A stretch of 64,000 nucleotides of DNA, taken from NCBI RefSeq assembly GCF_014698235.1, contig NZ_JACJSP010000006.1, positions 1 through 64,000 on the forward strand, in the 5' to 3' direction. The translations under genes and the position numbers were made by a program. The first letter of the stretch is position 1. Every line of letters begins with the position of its first letter. This document shows positions 46,107 to 55,417 of the stretch, in pieces. Origin of the DNA: Limnothrix sp. FACHB-406. Its GTDB lineage: Bacteria; Cyanobacteriota; Cyanobacteriia; CACIAM-69d. A model generated the notes under the pieces. That model ran no database searches, had not been told where the DNA came from, and saw only the letters and a program-made list of their open reading frames with translations.

Positions 46107-46442
46107 ATGACAGATTCTAAAATTGCTGCTTCTATCAATAATCTCTTTCAAAATCTCCCGATCGAGTTACCCGAAGAGATCTTTGAGACGATTTTGCAAA
46201 CTCCCGAGATCAAAATTGAGCGAATTTTATCGAAGGGACATCGATCGGAACCCGAATTCTGGTACGACCAAGCGCAATCCGAATGGGTTTTGGTGCTTCA
46301 AGGTCGTGCCCATTTGGAACTACCGGAAGGCAAGGTTGAGCTAAAGCCTGGCGACTATTTCAATATTCCTGCCCACCAAAAACATCGGGTTGCTTGGACA
46401 GACCCGGATGTGGAAACCATTTGGCTGGCAATTTTTTATTGA
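46107..46442 (+). CDS. Small cupin protein
   Basis: 111 residues forming a single cupin barrel: SEWVLVLQGRAHLELPEG, then LKPGDYFNIPAHQKHRVAWT, the usual motif 2 with a His-x3-H-like arrangement. It may bind a metal or small ligand; the substrate is unknown. The short spacing after the deacetylase gene suggests co-transcription. Base composition lies between that of the AT-rich island and the rest of the window. Confidence 0.8.
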   Translation: MTDSKIAASINNLFQNLPIELPEEIFETILQTPEIKIERILSKGHRSEPEFWYDQAQSEWVLVLQGRAHLELPEGKVELKPGDYFNIPAHQKHRVAWTDPDVETIWLAIFY

Positions 46443-46567
46443 AATTTGCGCTCTGATGAGAGGGGATGAATTATCGTTTTTGAGGCTTGATTAGCCCTGA
46501 AATTTTGCTTTCAAGATTGCTTTCAAGATCGACTTTTAACCTTAGGTTCTTTTAATTTTGGGTTCTT

Positions 46568-48898
46568 TTAACTTTGGGCCACAACAACTCGATCGCGCCC
46601 GGCCCATTTCGCTTGATAGAGAGCGGCATCGGCCGCTTGCAACAGGGTGGCTACGGTAACCGCATGTTGCGGAAAACTGGCCACCCCAAAGGAGGCAGTA
46701 ATTGCCCCCAGGGTTTGCCCACCGTGACGCAAGGATAAATACTTCAGCTCTTGGCACATCACCTCCGCCCGTTGCACCGTTTCTTCGAGGGTGGCTCCGG
46801 GCAAAATCAGTGTCATTTCCTCGCCACCATAGCGACAGGCGATATCGGAACCTCGGATGCGACTTTGCAGAAATTGCGCCACTTCCTGCAACACCAAGTC
46901 CCCGGCATCGTGGCCAAAGGTGTCGTTGAATTGTTTGAAATGGTCAATGTCCAAAATGATCGCCCCGATCGGGGAGCGATCGCGCCGGGCCCGACAAACC
47001 GCTTGCTCCAGGGCTTCCTCTAAATAGCGTCGGTTATAGAGACCGGTGAGCGGGTCGCGGATGCTTTGTTGTTGCAGGGTTTCCCGCAATCGCAGGTTGG
47101 AAATGGCCAAGGCCACCTGCTCCGCCACGGTGCGGGCGAGCTGTTGTTTTGGAGCTGAAAGGGAATCGTGCTGCGGGGTGCAAAGATACAGCAGTCCGAG
47201 GGTTTCGCTTTGGGCCATCATTGGCAAGCAAAGGGATTCCGCTTGGGATCCCAGGGGGTGGGCATGGCGACAGAGCAACCCCGTGTGTTTGTGCTCGGCC
47301 CAATGGATGCGGCCACGACGCAGGGCCCAGCAATCATCGGGATAGAACAGGGTTTCCCCGATCGGGTCAGGGCCCCAAGTGGCCACCGCCTCCAGGGCCA
47401 CGCGGGTCGATTCCAGGGTAAACAGGGCCCCAGAACAGCCGGGAAACAGGGCTTGCACCAGGTCAGCCACGGCGGTGTAGGCTTCCTCCACGGTCACGCA
47501 AACCTGTAGGAAATCAATCATTTCACTCAGCAGCGCCATTTCGCGGTTGCGAAACTTCAGCTCCTCAATGCGTCGCTCCAGTTGTTGATTGGTTTCCTGA
47601 AGCACCTGTTCGGCCTGCTTGGTTTGGGTCACATCCCGAAAAGTCAGGGTCAGGCCGTCGCCTAATTTCACCGCCGTGAGTTGCAACCAAGCATCGCGGC
47701 CGTCAACTTGGGTGATTCGGAGCGATCGACTGAAGGCTTGGCCAGTTTCCACCACCCGCACATAGGCTTCAAAGAGGCCGTCTTGGCGCACAAGGGGCAC
47801 TTGATCAAGCAGTTGTCGATTCAGCAGTTGATTGCGCGATCGCCCCAGCACCATTTCGGCCGAGGCGTTCACCGCCGTCCACAAAAAGTCCACAATCTGC
47901 CCGGCCCCGTTGCGGATCGTGCGCAGGGCAGCAATTCCATCGATCGAACTGTCGAGAATATCCGCCAGTTCCTGTTGGGTGCGGGCCAATTCGCTAATGT
48001 CCGTCAGGACTCCCCAAAGGATATCTTCCCCGTTGACTGCGCTGTGGCGCACCGCCCGCACCAGGCCATGAACAATGTTTTGATTGCGGTGCTCAAACCG
48101 CTGAATCAGTTGAATGCAGTTGGCCTGGTTCACCTGCACCGCCTGCCGCAGATTGTTCAGGGTCGATCGATCTTCCTCAATGAGCCGCTGTTCCCAAGTG
48201 GCCCACTCATCGGCCAACTCCGAGGGGCCATAGCCCAACAGGGCCTTCCACCGAGGCGACAACACCAGGCGATCGGTCGTTAGGTTCCATTCCCAAACCC
48301 CATCGTTCACCACTTGGGCAACCCCATCGCCCACTTGTCCCAGGAAATGGGTCAAGCCGGCAGACCAGTAGCCATGCACTGGCTGCGAACAAATTAGCGG
48401 GGAATAGTCTGAGTCTGGGGCTGGTTCTGACAACTGACCAGTCAGGCCGCCCCGTTCCACCACCGCTTCCAGCAAAGCCGTACGAGAAATGACCCCCGCA
48501 AAAACTCCCTGCTCCTCTAGCAACACTAACCAGGCGCATTTTTGAGCCTGAAACGTGTCCCAAGCGGTTTGCAAATTGGTCTGAGCGGGCAAGGTCACGG
48601 GTGGTCTAGCCAGGCTCATGAGGGCAGAGGTGGCCAATTCCCGCTGGGTCGCCACGGCCCAGGCCAGCTCGCTCACCGTCAGCACCCCGATCGGCTTCTC
48701 GCCCTGGGCCGTCGGCAACACCAGCACAATCAATTGTGATTCAGCAATCTGCGATGGGTGAATTCCCTGAAGATGCTGCACCATGTCTGCGATAGTTTTG
48801 TCCGCTGAAATCACCAGCGCTTGCGTTGCCGCAAGGTAGCCAGCTTCGCCCAGGGACAGGGAACGGACAGCGGGAATAATTTGGTGAGAATCAAGCAC
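46568..48898 (-). CDS. CBS-PAS-PAS-GAF diguanylate cyclase
   Basis: 776 residues. A pair of CBS-like units (about 20-170), two PAS domains (about 195-310 and 315-430), a coiled linker, a GAF domain (about 455-600) and a GGDEF domain (about 610-770) follow in order. The active site reads RYGGEEM (GGEEF variant), preceded by RGSD, an RxxD inhibitory site five residues upstream, so the enzyme is expected to make c-di-GMP and be feedback-inhibited. It begins with a GTG; the next Met is 38 residues in and would remove part of the first CBS unit. No membrane segment, so cytosolic. Confidence 0.9.
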   Translation of the reverse strand: MLDSHQIIPAVRSLSLGEAGYLAATQALVISADKTIADMVQHLQGIHPSQIAESQLIVLVLPTAQGEKPIGVLTVSELAWAVATQRELATSALMSLARPPVTLPAQTNLQTAWDTFQAQKCAWLVLLEEQGVFAGVISRTALLEAVVERGGLTGQLSEPAPDSDYSPLICSQPVHGYWSAGLTHFLGQVGDGVAQVVNDGVWEWNLTTDRLVLSPRWKALLGYGPSELADEWATWEQRLIEEDRSTLNNLRQAVQVNQANCIQLIQRFEHRNQNIVHGLVRAVRHSAVNGEDILWGVLTDISELARTQQELADILDSSIDGIAALRTIRNGAGQIVDFLWTAVNASAEMVLGRSRNQLLNRQLLDQVPLVRQDGLFEAYVRVVETGQAFSRSLRITQVDGRDAWLQLTAVKLGDGLTLTFRDVTQTKQAEQVLQETNQQLERRIEELKFRNREMALLSEMIDFLQVCVTVEEAYTAVADLVQALFPGCSGALFTLESTRVALEAVATWGPDPIGETLFYPDDCWALRRGRIHWAEHKHTGLLCRHAHPLGSQAESLCLPMMAQSETLGLLYLCTPQHDSLSAPKQQLARTVAEQVALAISNLRLRETLQQQSIRDPLTGLYNRRYLEEALEQAVCRARRDRSPIGAIILDIDHFKQFNDTFGHDAGDLVLQEVAQFLQSRIRGSDIACRYGGEEMTLILPGATLEETVQRAEVMCQELKYLSLRHGGQTLGAITASFGVASFPQHAVTVATLLQAADAALYQAKWAGRDRVVVAQS

Positions 48899-49604
48899 AG
48901 GATAGGAAAAAGCAAACGCCTGAATCAGTGAAATCGTTTGAATCGTTTTTGGCAGCCGTGATGCAGTGTTTGGGCCGATGGGGCCGGCTGACCATGAGCA
49001 ACGTCCCCAGCAATCGCTAAGAGGTAAGCGGGCGGCTTGGGGCTAATTGATCACGACTAATATCCAAATTAATATCCAAAATCAGTACTCAAACAGTGCT
49101 AGGGCTGTTTATCGCCGCACAGAGCCGCGCGATCACCTGATCCTAACCCATTCATCCCAAGACCCTGATGGATTGCCTGATGCATTTCCCGATGTACTAG
49201 ATCTCCAGATCTCCGACTAGATGCACGAACTGAGGTGCTCGTTATTGAATCCCCATGGAATCGCCGAATTGAATCACCGACTGGATTACCAGATGGACTA
49301 CTGGATCAATTGTCGGATGAATCGAGCGGTGGACAGCTTGCAGCAACCACCAAGCCGAGTGGCCAGTCACCACACGGCGGGACTAACCAGCAATCAACAG
49401 CTCCGCATTTATTATGAGTGGGTTGGCCCGGTCTTCACCAAGGGTTGTTGATAGTCAGCCCTGTTGTTGAGGAATTGGGGGCGGCAACCCAAGAAAGTTC
49501 GCCTCAAAATCCGTATGGATTGATACAAATCACCGCAAGCTCTCTACCAATTGCTAGGATTGCCCTAATGATGGCGGTCGGTATGTGATCAGCGAGGCGG
49601 CGTG
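48899..49604. other. 706-base intergenic region
   Basis: Divergent region between the diguanylate cyclase and TPR genes. A 76-codon frame at 49221-49451 lacks ribosome site and family features. I see no RNA gene or strong repeat. Confidence 0.5.
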
Positions 49605-51008
49605 ATGACTGATAATGCGGCCTTTTGGGAGGGCATCGAGCAGGCAAAACAAGGCGACCAAGCAGCGGCGATCGCTTGCTTTGACCAAGCCATTGCGGCG
49701 GATCCCCATTGGTCTGAAGCCTATTACCGGCGGGGTTTGGCCTATTTTGATATGGGCCGGTTGCAACAGGCTGCCTTTGACTATTCACGGGCGATCGAAC
49801 TGGCCAATGATTATCAACCGGCTCTCTATGGCCGAGCCTTGGTTCGTGTGGTTTTGGATCACTTTGATGGAGCGTTGGATGATTTAGCCAGTCTGCTTCA
49901 GCTCAATCCCCAAAATCCAGCAGCCCACCAACTGAAGGCAACGGCCCTGCGCAAGCGAGGAGATCTGGCCGCCGCGATCGTCAGCCTGCGCAAGGCGACG
50001 GAGCTTTATCTCGATCGCCGCGATCCCGTGGGGGCCCGGCAATGTTTGGATTTACTGAAGCAGCTACAACCCAACGCCAGTCCGCCCGTGCTGACGGAAC
50101 CGTTGCCCCCGTTTAATGCGCCGCCCACGTTGGCCAGTTTGCAGGCCACCGCCACGGGTGCGTCCACTGCGGGCACATCCAGCACGGGCACATCCAATAC
50201 AGGTACACCCAATGCGGTCGCACCCGTGGGAGCAATGATGCGCCCAGAAGCCTTCTATGCCCAGGCTTTGAACCGGGCGGAGTCGGGAGATGTGCAGGGG
50301 GCGATCGCGGAGTTAGATTGGGCCCTGAAGTTGGATCCACAGGATCCAAAGGCGCTGGCTTGTCGGGCAGCGGTGCGCATTAAGCAAGGCAACTGGCAAG
50401 GGGCGATCGCGGATTGCAACCGGGCGATTCAAGGGGGTGGGGCTGATGCCACACTTTACCGTTACCGGGCCAGGGCCAGACTGGAAATGGGCGATCGGGC
50501 GGGGGCGTTGACGGATTTAGATCAAGCCTTAGCCCAAGATGACCAAAACCCGCTGCTGTGGTTGGCGCGGGGCGATGCCCAACAGGCACTGGGCAACTAC
50601 AGCGCCGCGATCGGGGACTATAACCAAGCATTGGAGCTGGGGGGCGATCGGCCCGCCATTTTGCTGTTGCGGGCCCAAGCGGCCGTTCGCCAGGAAAACC
50701 TGAAGCAGGCGATCGAGGACTACCAAACCGCCGCCAGCTTGTTTTGCGATCGCAACGACTGGGAACGCTATCGCGCCACCTTGGAACAACTCAAGATGTT
50801 GCAGCAGCCGGTGAACCTGTCTCCGGGGTTGCCCCAAAAATCCCAAAATCCCCTTTGGCAGCGGCTGTTGGGGCGGGTTGGCGGCCAGGAAGCGATCGCA
50901 CAAACCTTGCTCGATCGGGCCCGAGACCATTACCCCAACATGGATGAGGATTGGTATTTGGAAAAGGTGCTCTATGACCTGGAACGGGATGACCTCCCGG
51001 AGGATTAG
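49605..51008 (+). CDS. Tetratricopeptide repeat protein
   Basis: 467 residues, probably a protein-protein scaffold. Two TPR blocks are separated by a Thr/Ser/Gly/Ala-rich linker (about 180-210, built of TSNTG-like units). Block one (5-150) has FDQAIAADPHWSEAYYRRGLAYFDMG; block two (220-400) has FYAQALNRAESGDVQGAIAELDWALKLDPQDPKAL and several more. The C-terminal 70 residues (NPLWQRLLGRVGGQEAI, YPNMDEDWYLEKVLYDLERD) are a separate conserved helix pair. GAGG lies eight bases before the ATG at 49605. Confidence 0.82.
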   Translation: MTDNAAFWEGIEQAKQGDQAAAIACFDQAIAADPHWSEAYYRRGLAYFDMGRLQQAAFDYSRAIELANDYQPALYGRALVRVVLDHFDGALDDLASLLQLNPQNPAAHQLKATALRKRGDLAAAIVSLRKATELYLDRRDPVGARQCLDLLKQLQPNASPPVLTEPLPPFNAPPTLASLQATATGASTAGTSSTGTSNTGTPNAVAPVGAMMRPEAFYAQALNRAESGDVQGAIAELDWALKLDPQDPKALACRAAVRIKQGNWQGAIADCNRAIQGGGADATLYRYRARARLEMGDRAGALTDLDQALAQDDQNPLLWLARGDAQQALGNYSAAIGDYNQALELGGDRPAILLLRAQAAVRQENLKQAIEDYQTAASLFCDRNDWERYRATLEQLKMLQQPVNLSPGLPQKSQNPLWQRLLGRVGGQEAIAQTLLDRARDHYPNMDEDWYLEKVLYDLERDDLPED

Positions 51009-51064
51009 GGCCCGTCGTCAAATCGCCTGAAACCCTGATGACCTCGTTCTTCAAACAATCAGTC

Positions 51065-51170
51065 GTAGGGGCGAGGTCTCCTCGCCCATTCCCGTGATCC
51101 TTGGGTGTTCCCAGGGGTGGATAAGGTTGTGGCGATCGCCCGGGTGAGGGTTGGGAGACCCAACCCCTAC
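51065..51170. repeat. Composite palindromic element with GTAGGGG/CCCCTAC ends
   Basis: Outer GTAGGGG (51065-51071) and CCCCTAC (51164-51170) are inverted. Inside each end lies a small hairpin: GGGCGAGG/CCTCGCCC and GGGTTGGG/CCCAACCC. The 106-base element sits in the convergent space between the TPR gene and gmk. Confidence 0.85.
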
Positions 51171-51267
51171 GATGATTGGGGCAATGAAAACAGGCCCCAA
51201 AGACCCATGATTTCGATTCGCGAAAAGTCTGGGAACTGGCTTTGGGAACTGGCAACGAAAGGGTTGA

Positions 51268-51849
51268 TCAGCTTTCGCCAGCCACAGGGGTTGCGATCGG
51301 GGAGAACATAATCGATTCCAGTTGAATCAGCGCCTTGTCTAGGTCGTCGTTCACCACCTGCTGATCAAATTCATCGGCAGCGGCCACTTCCTCGCGGGCC
51401 CGGGCCAAACGCCGCTCGATCGCTGCTTCGGCATCTTGGCCACGCGATCGCAACCGTCGTTCCAACTCATCCAACGACGGCGGCAACACAAACACCCGAA
51501 ACGCCTCGGGAAACGTGGTTTTGACCTGACGCGCTCCCTCTAACTCAATTTCCAACAACACCTGCTCGCCCCGCGCCAGACGCTCCACAATCGGTTGGCG
51601 CGGGGTTCCATAACAATTACCGGCAAACTCAGCCCACTCCAGCAGATCACCCGCTTCGGCCATGGCCATGAACCGATCGCGCGACACAAAGAAATAATCC
51701 TGCCCGTCCACTTCGCCATCACGGGGCGATCGAGTGGTGGCAGAAACGGATAAATACAAGTCGGGATGGCGTTCGCGTAACAGCTTCACCAATGTGCCCT
51801 TACCCACGCCGCTGGGGCCTGTTAATACCGTTAGCGTTCCGTTCGCCAT
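51268..51849 (-). CDS. gmk: Guanylate kinase
   Basis: Phosphorylates GMP to GDP. The 193-residue protein has the P-loop [19 protein letters not shown]-binding [23 protein letters not shown] (key TRSPR and DY), YGTPR, and the lid region [19 protein letters not shown] use the ATG giving MANGTLTVL; a GTG/ATG-initiated form 16 residues longer is in frame. Confidence 0.93.
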   Translation of the reverse strand: MANGTLTVLTGPSGVGKGTLVKLLRERHPDLYLSVSATTRSPRDGEVDGQDYFFVSRDRFMAMAEAGDLLEWAEFAGNCYGTPRQPIVERLARGEQVLLEIELEGARQVKTTFPEAFRVFVLPPSLDELERRLRSRGQDAEAAIERRLARAREEVAAADEFDQQVVNDDLDKALIQLESIMFSPIATPVAGES

Positions 51850-52252
51850 TTGAGTTGCGCGCCGATCTTCAAATGCATTAATACTGGTCTCAAGCAAGGG
51901 AAAACAATGCTGATTTAAATCTGCCCTAAAGCTGATCTAAAGCCGACTGAAGCCAACTTAAGCTGATCTAAAAAATCGAAACCTCGTGAATTAAAAACCT
52001 ATCAATCAAGAACTCGTCAACCGAAAGCCTGTCAAGTGATGGAGCCAGGTCGCTCCTAGTCCATCAGCCTAGATCCCAATCATCCTGTCAGTTTTAGCGA
52101 TTTTGAGCGTGGCTTTAGCCCCTTAGGCACTAGGCCCATGGTTGCATTTTCCATAATCGCTCGATCGCATTCTTGGGGCTATCTGGCTTGCCACAAGGTG
52201 TAGTCAGCCAAGTAGTTAGCCAATGTCATTAGCCTAATAAATTAGCCGGTGG
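51850..52252. other. 403-base gmk-petE intergenic region
   Basis: Gene-free. It contains imperfect repeats of the CTGATCTAAAG kind near 51920-51970. A petE terminator was not identified with confidence. Confidence 0.45.
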
Positions 52253-52645
52253 TTACTGAACCACAATCTTGCCGGCCATGCCAGCGCCACGGTGAGGTGC
52301 GCAGTAGTAGCTGTAGGTGCCAGCAGGCAGGTCGCTCGGCAGGGTGAAGCCAGCTTCGCCTTTGCCCAACAGTTGGCCCAGTTTCTTCACTTCAGCCGCG
52401 TCAAACTTCGAGGCATCTTCCAACACCACGTTGTGGGGCAAACCAGCGGGGTTCGACCAAACGATCGTGTCGCCAGCCTTGGCGGTCACGGTTTCAGGGG
52501 AGAACTTCAGCAGGTTGGTCATTTGCACGCTGTGGGTTTCGGCCAGGGCGCTGGGGGCCACGGCGAACAACACACCGGCAAACAGAACGACGGCAGCCAC
52601 CAGCAGGCTAGCGCGACGGGCGATCGATTTCATCCAAGCTTTCAT
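52253..52645 (-). CDS. petE: Plastocyanin
   Basis: Copper protein of the thylakoid lumen that carries electrons from cytochrome b6f to photosystem I. The 130-residue precursor has a signal peptide with a hydrophobic core (LLVAAVVLFAGVLFAVA) and a likely cut after ALA35. The copper ligands are all present: His71 (PHNV), Cys115, His118 and Met123 in YYCAPHRGAGM. The mature length of about 95 residues is slightly short. The start may be either Met1 or Met5. Copper-responsive regulation is known for petE, but no site is evident here. Confidence 0.95.
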   Translation of the reverse strand: MKAWMKSIARRASLLVAAVVLFAGVLFAVAPSALAETHSVQMTNLLKFSPETVTAKAGDTIVWSNPAGLPHNVVLEDASKFDAAEVKKLGQLLGKGEAGFTLPSDLPAGTYSYYCAPHRGAGMAGKIVVQ

Positions 52646-52756
52646 TGGTCAAAAACTCATGAAAGGGGTTTTACAGGTTGAATTCTATCGCTCTCCCGTA
52701 GCAACGGTGCTGGTTTTGACCAATTTCCTTTGGCCGATTCGAGTTAACCGATTAGG

Positions 52757-52805
52757 TCAGATCGATTGGGTTTGATCGATTGGATCAGATCGATTGGGTT
52801 TGATC
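52757..52805. repeat. 28-base tandem duplication
   Basis: TCAGATCGATTGGGTTTGAT occurs at 52757 and again at 52785, between petE and pyrD. Confidence 0.85.
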
Positions 52806-52818
52806 AGCTTGATCGAGC

Positions 52819-53967
52819 CTATCGCTCCAAGGAACCGTGACCACAGCCGATCGCCTGGGTGATGGATGACCAGCCACGCTCCGCCAGCTTGGCCGCCAAG
52901 CCCTCAGCAATGCGGCGGGGCAGTCCCGGCCCCTCGTAGACAAAGCCGGTGTAGACCTGCACGAGACTGGCCCCGGCGGCAATTTTGTCCCAGGCATCCT
53001 CGGCGCTGAAAATACCACCCACACCAATGATGGGCAGTTGGCCAGCGGTTTGGCGATAGATATGATGAATGACTTCCGTGGCCCGATCGCGCAGGGGTTG
53101 GCCACTAATGCCCCCGGCTTCGGCGGTGATTGGGTTACCCGTTTGCTTCAGGGTTTTGGTTTGCAGTTGGTCGCGGCGGATGGTGGTGTTGGTGGCAATC
53201 ACCCCTGCTAGGCCAAAGCGCTGGGCAAGGCCCACTACGTCATCGATCGCGCTCCATTCCAAATCCGGCGCAATTTTCACCAACAGGGGCTTCTGGCCTT
53301 GGTTGTCTTGCTGAAGGCTGTCCAAAATTTCCCCGAGTCGATCGGCATCTTGGAGCGATCGCAGGCCGGGTGTGTTGGGCGAAGACACATTCACCACGAA
53401 ATAATCGCCCCAATTCTTCAGCAGCCGGAAGCTGCCCAAATAGTCGGCGGCGGCTCCTTCCAATTCAGTGATTTTGGACTTGCCCAGGTTGACCCCGATC
53501 GGGATGTTGGGATTTTCCCAGGGGGAAGGGCGAAGGGCGGCCAGCCGTTCAGCCAGCGCCGCAGCCCCTTGGTTGTTGAATCCCATTCGGTTCAGGACGG
53601 CGCGATCGGGCAGCAGGCGAAAGAGCCGAGGTTGCGGGTTGCCCGGCTGGGAATGGAGCGTCACCGTGCCCAACTCCGCAAACCCAAACCCCAGTTGCTC
53701 CCAAGCCCCGGCGGCTACCCCATCTTTGTCAAAACCAGCCGCCAGGCCCACGGGGTTCTCAAACTTTAAGCCCCAGAGGGTTTGACTCAGTTCCGGTGTT
53801 TGGGCAGTGAACCAATGGCGCAGGTTGGCGAGCATTGATCGCCCCGTGGCCGATCGCCGCAACTGAGCCAACCCTTGCAATAACTCCATGGCCTGGTCGT
53901 GGGCCCGTTCGGGGCTAGGAGCCAAGGGCGAAAACACCAACGGACGAAGGACGCGATACCAATCCAT
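52819..53967 (-). CDS. pyrD: Dihydroorotate dehydrogenase (quinone), class 2
   Basis: Oxidises dihydroorotate to orotate in pyrimidine synthesis, passing electrons to quinone. The 382-residue protein has the N-terminal membrane-associating helix of class 2 (MDWYRVLRPLVFS), then GLAAGFDKDG, NRMGFNNQG, the class 2 catalytic-serine motif NVSSPNTPGLR, the substrate-lysine region LLVKIAPDL, TNTT, GGISGQPL and GVGGIFSAEDA. The ATG at 53967 is chosen over an in-frame start 32 codons upstream. Confidence 0.95.
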   Translation of the reverse strand: MDWYRVLRPLVFSPLAPSPERAHDQAMELLQGLAQLRRSATGRSMLANLRHWFTAQTPELSQTLWGLKFENPVGLAAGFDKDGVAAGAWEQLGFGFAELGTVTLHSQPGNPQPRLFRLLPDRAVLNRMGFNNQGAAALAERLAALRPSPWENPNIPIGVNLGKSKITELEGAAADYLGSFRLLKNWGDYFVVNVSSPNTPGLRSLQDADRLGEILDSLQQDNQGQKPLLVKIAPDLEWSAIDDVVGLAQRFGLAGVIATNTTIRRDQLQTKTLKQTGNPITAEAGGISGQPLRDRATEVIHHIYRQTAGQLPIIGVGGIFSAEDAWDKIAAGASLVQVYTGFVYEGPGLPRRIAEGLAAKLAERGWSSITQAIGCGHGSLER

Positions 53968-54125
53968 AAAACGGCAACAGGAAACGGCAACAAGAGGCTG
54001 ATGCGGGCTTGAGTTCGCCAACAGCAGAGCAGACCCACCCCGATCGCGCAGGTCGCCAATCAAGTCGCCAAGGACGCAATCGGCGGTTTTAGGGGGCTTT
54101 GAACCGACGGCGGCTTGAAAACTGC

Positions 54126-54476
54126 TTAGGACGTAAGCGATCGAGACAATTCCACTTGATTCACAGCGCGGTTTAGGTGGCGCAAAAACTCTTCTTTGCC
54201 TTCAAAGCGATCGAGCCGAAAAATTGGTTTTCCATCCTGAAACAAAATCACCGTCGGCAGGGTGGTGAGGCGATAGGAATTGGCTAATCTCAGATTGCTG
54301 TCTGCATTGACATTAACCAACTTGATCGACTCACCCCAGTCCGATCGCAGTTTATTCAGGAGGGGATCAATCAAACGACACAATCCACACCAAGGGGCCC
54401 AAAAGTTCACCAACACCAAACCGGGCGTTTGTAGCACTTCCCGATCGAAGCTGGAGTCATCCATGGTATCTAGCAT
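54126..54476 (-). CDS. Thioredoxin-family protein with CGLC active site
   Basis: 116 residues with a thioredoxin fold: VLVNFWAPWCGLC (Cys30, Cys33), VNADSNLRLANSYRL and the cis-Pro loop TLPTVILFQDG. The active site has Leu in place of the usual Pro (CGLC rather than CGPC), which is expected to change the redox potential. The ATG giving MLDTMDDSSF is chosen. It lies between pyrD and an NnrU-like gene on the same strand. Confidence 0.88.
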   Translation of the reverse strand: MLDTMDDSSFDREVLQTPGLVLVNFWAPWCGLCRLIDPLLNKLRSDWGESIKLVNVNADSNLRLANSYRLTTLPTVILFQDGKPIFRLDRFEGKEEFLRHLNRAVNQVELSRSLTS

Positions 54477-54619
54477 TATGAACCGGCAAAGAAATATTAA
54501 AAAACGCTGGACGAGCAATAAACGAAAATAATCAAAAATCGCCGGGAATTTGGCACATTTCAGGAAGGCTAGTCACGCAAACCAATCTAGAAATGTCCTC
54601 TGTCCCCGGCGATCGATAC

Positions 54620-55417
54620 CTACCAGTTTACGCTAGCCGTTAGCCGAATGAGCGCCGGATGGGCCCACCAAAATCCCAACACAAAGGCCGTGACCCCCAC
54701 ATAGGCCGGACGCAAAAATTCCGCAAGCTGAAGGGTTTGGCGGCCGTCAAAAATTGCCCGAAAAGGAATGATTGATGTGCGTTCCTTGACTTTTAAGAAT
54801 GCATCGCCATAGCGGCCATACAAGCGCCGATCCCCGTGCCAAATTGCAAACAGGTGATGGGCAATCAAACCGGCACAGGTCACCATCATGAAACTGGTTC
54901 CCAACCAAAGGGCATGGCCCACGCACCAAATAATTTGCCCGATCGCCTGGGGATGGCGAGTGATCCGAATAATTCCCGTTTCGTACAGGTGAACTTGGGG
55001 CTTGGCGACGGCGGCCACTTCCAACAGGTTAAAGGTGGCCGGATAGAGGAACAGAAATGAAATGGCCGACAAGATCCAAACCACCGGCTGCACCCAGGCT
55101 TCCCCTTGCAGTTGCCAAAGTTGGATCCCGTCGTAGCGATGGTTGAAAAAGTAGGTAATCAACAATCCTGCGGCCGGCAAACTGACCAAGGCGAACAACA
55201 CCCGGTAAGCCCGCGCGCCGATCAGGGCTTCGCCTTTGATCCGCAGGGCTGCTAGTCCGCTGTGCAAAACCGCAAACCCCACCAACAAACCCAGCATGAT
55301 CCAATGGCTGGCGGGAAACCAGGCGGGAGTGAGCCAAGGGGCCAAACCCAGGAGGGAACTCATTGCCCCGATCGAGCCGATCGATCCAGTAAATCCGAGG
55401 GAGAAAATGGAAATCAT
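54620..55417 (-). CDS. NnrU-family membrane protein
   Basis: 265 residues with about six or seven hydrophobic segments. NnrU-type features: LGLLVGFAVLHSGLAALR, a YRVLFALVSLPAAGLLI helix, and GIIRITRHPQAIGQIIWCVGHALWLG with RHP and a further His pair (LIAHHLFAIWHGDRRL). The family includes 15-cis-zeta-carotene isomerase (Z-ISO) of plants and relatives, so a role in carotenoid isomerisation is possible but not established. The start is the ATG at 55417; MSSLLGLAPW further in is an alternative. Confidence 0.78.
   Translation of the reverse strand: MISIFSLGFTGSIGSIGAMSSLLGLAPWLTPAWFPASHWIMLGLLVGFAVLHSGLAALRIKGEALIGARAYRVLFALVSLPAAGLLITYFFNHRYDGIQLWQLQGEAWVQPVVWILSAISFLFLYPATFNLLEVAAVAKPQVHLYETGIIRITRHPQAIGQIIWCVGHALWLGTSFMMVTCAGLIAHHLFAIWHGDRRLYGRYGDAFLKVKERTSIIPFRAIFDGRQTLQLAEFLRPAYVGVTAFVLGFWWAHPALIRLTASVNW

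Noticed and set aside
49221-49451. 76-codon frame upstream of the TPR gene at 49605
   Set aside because: No ribosome site, no conserved features, and codon use unlike the neighbouring genes.
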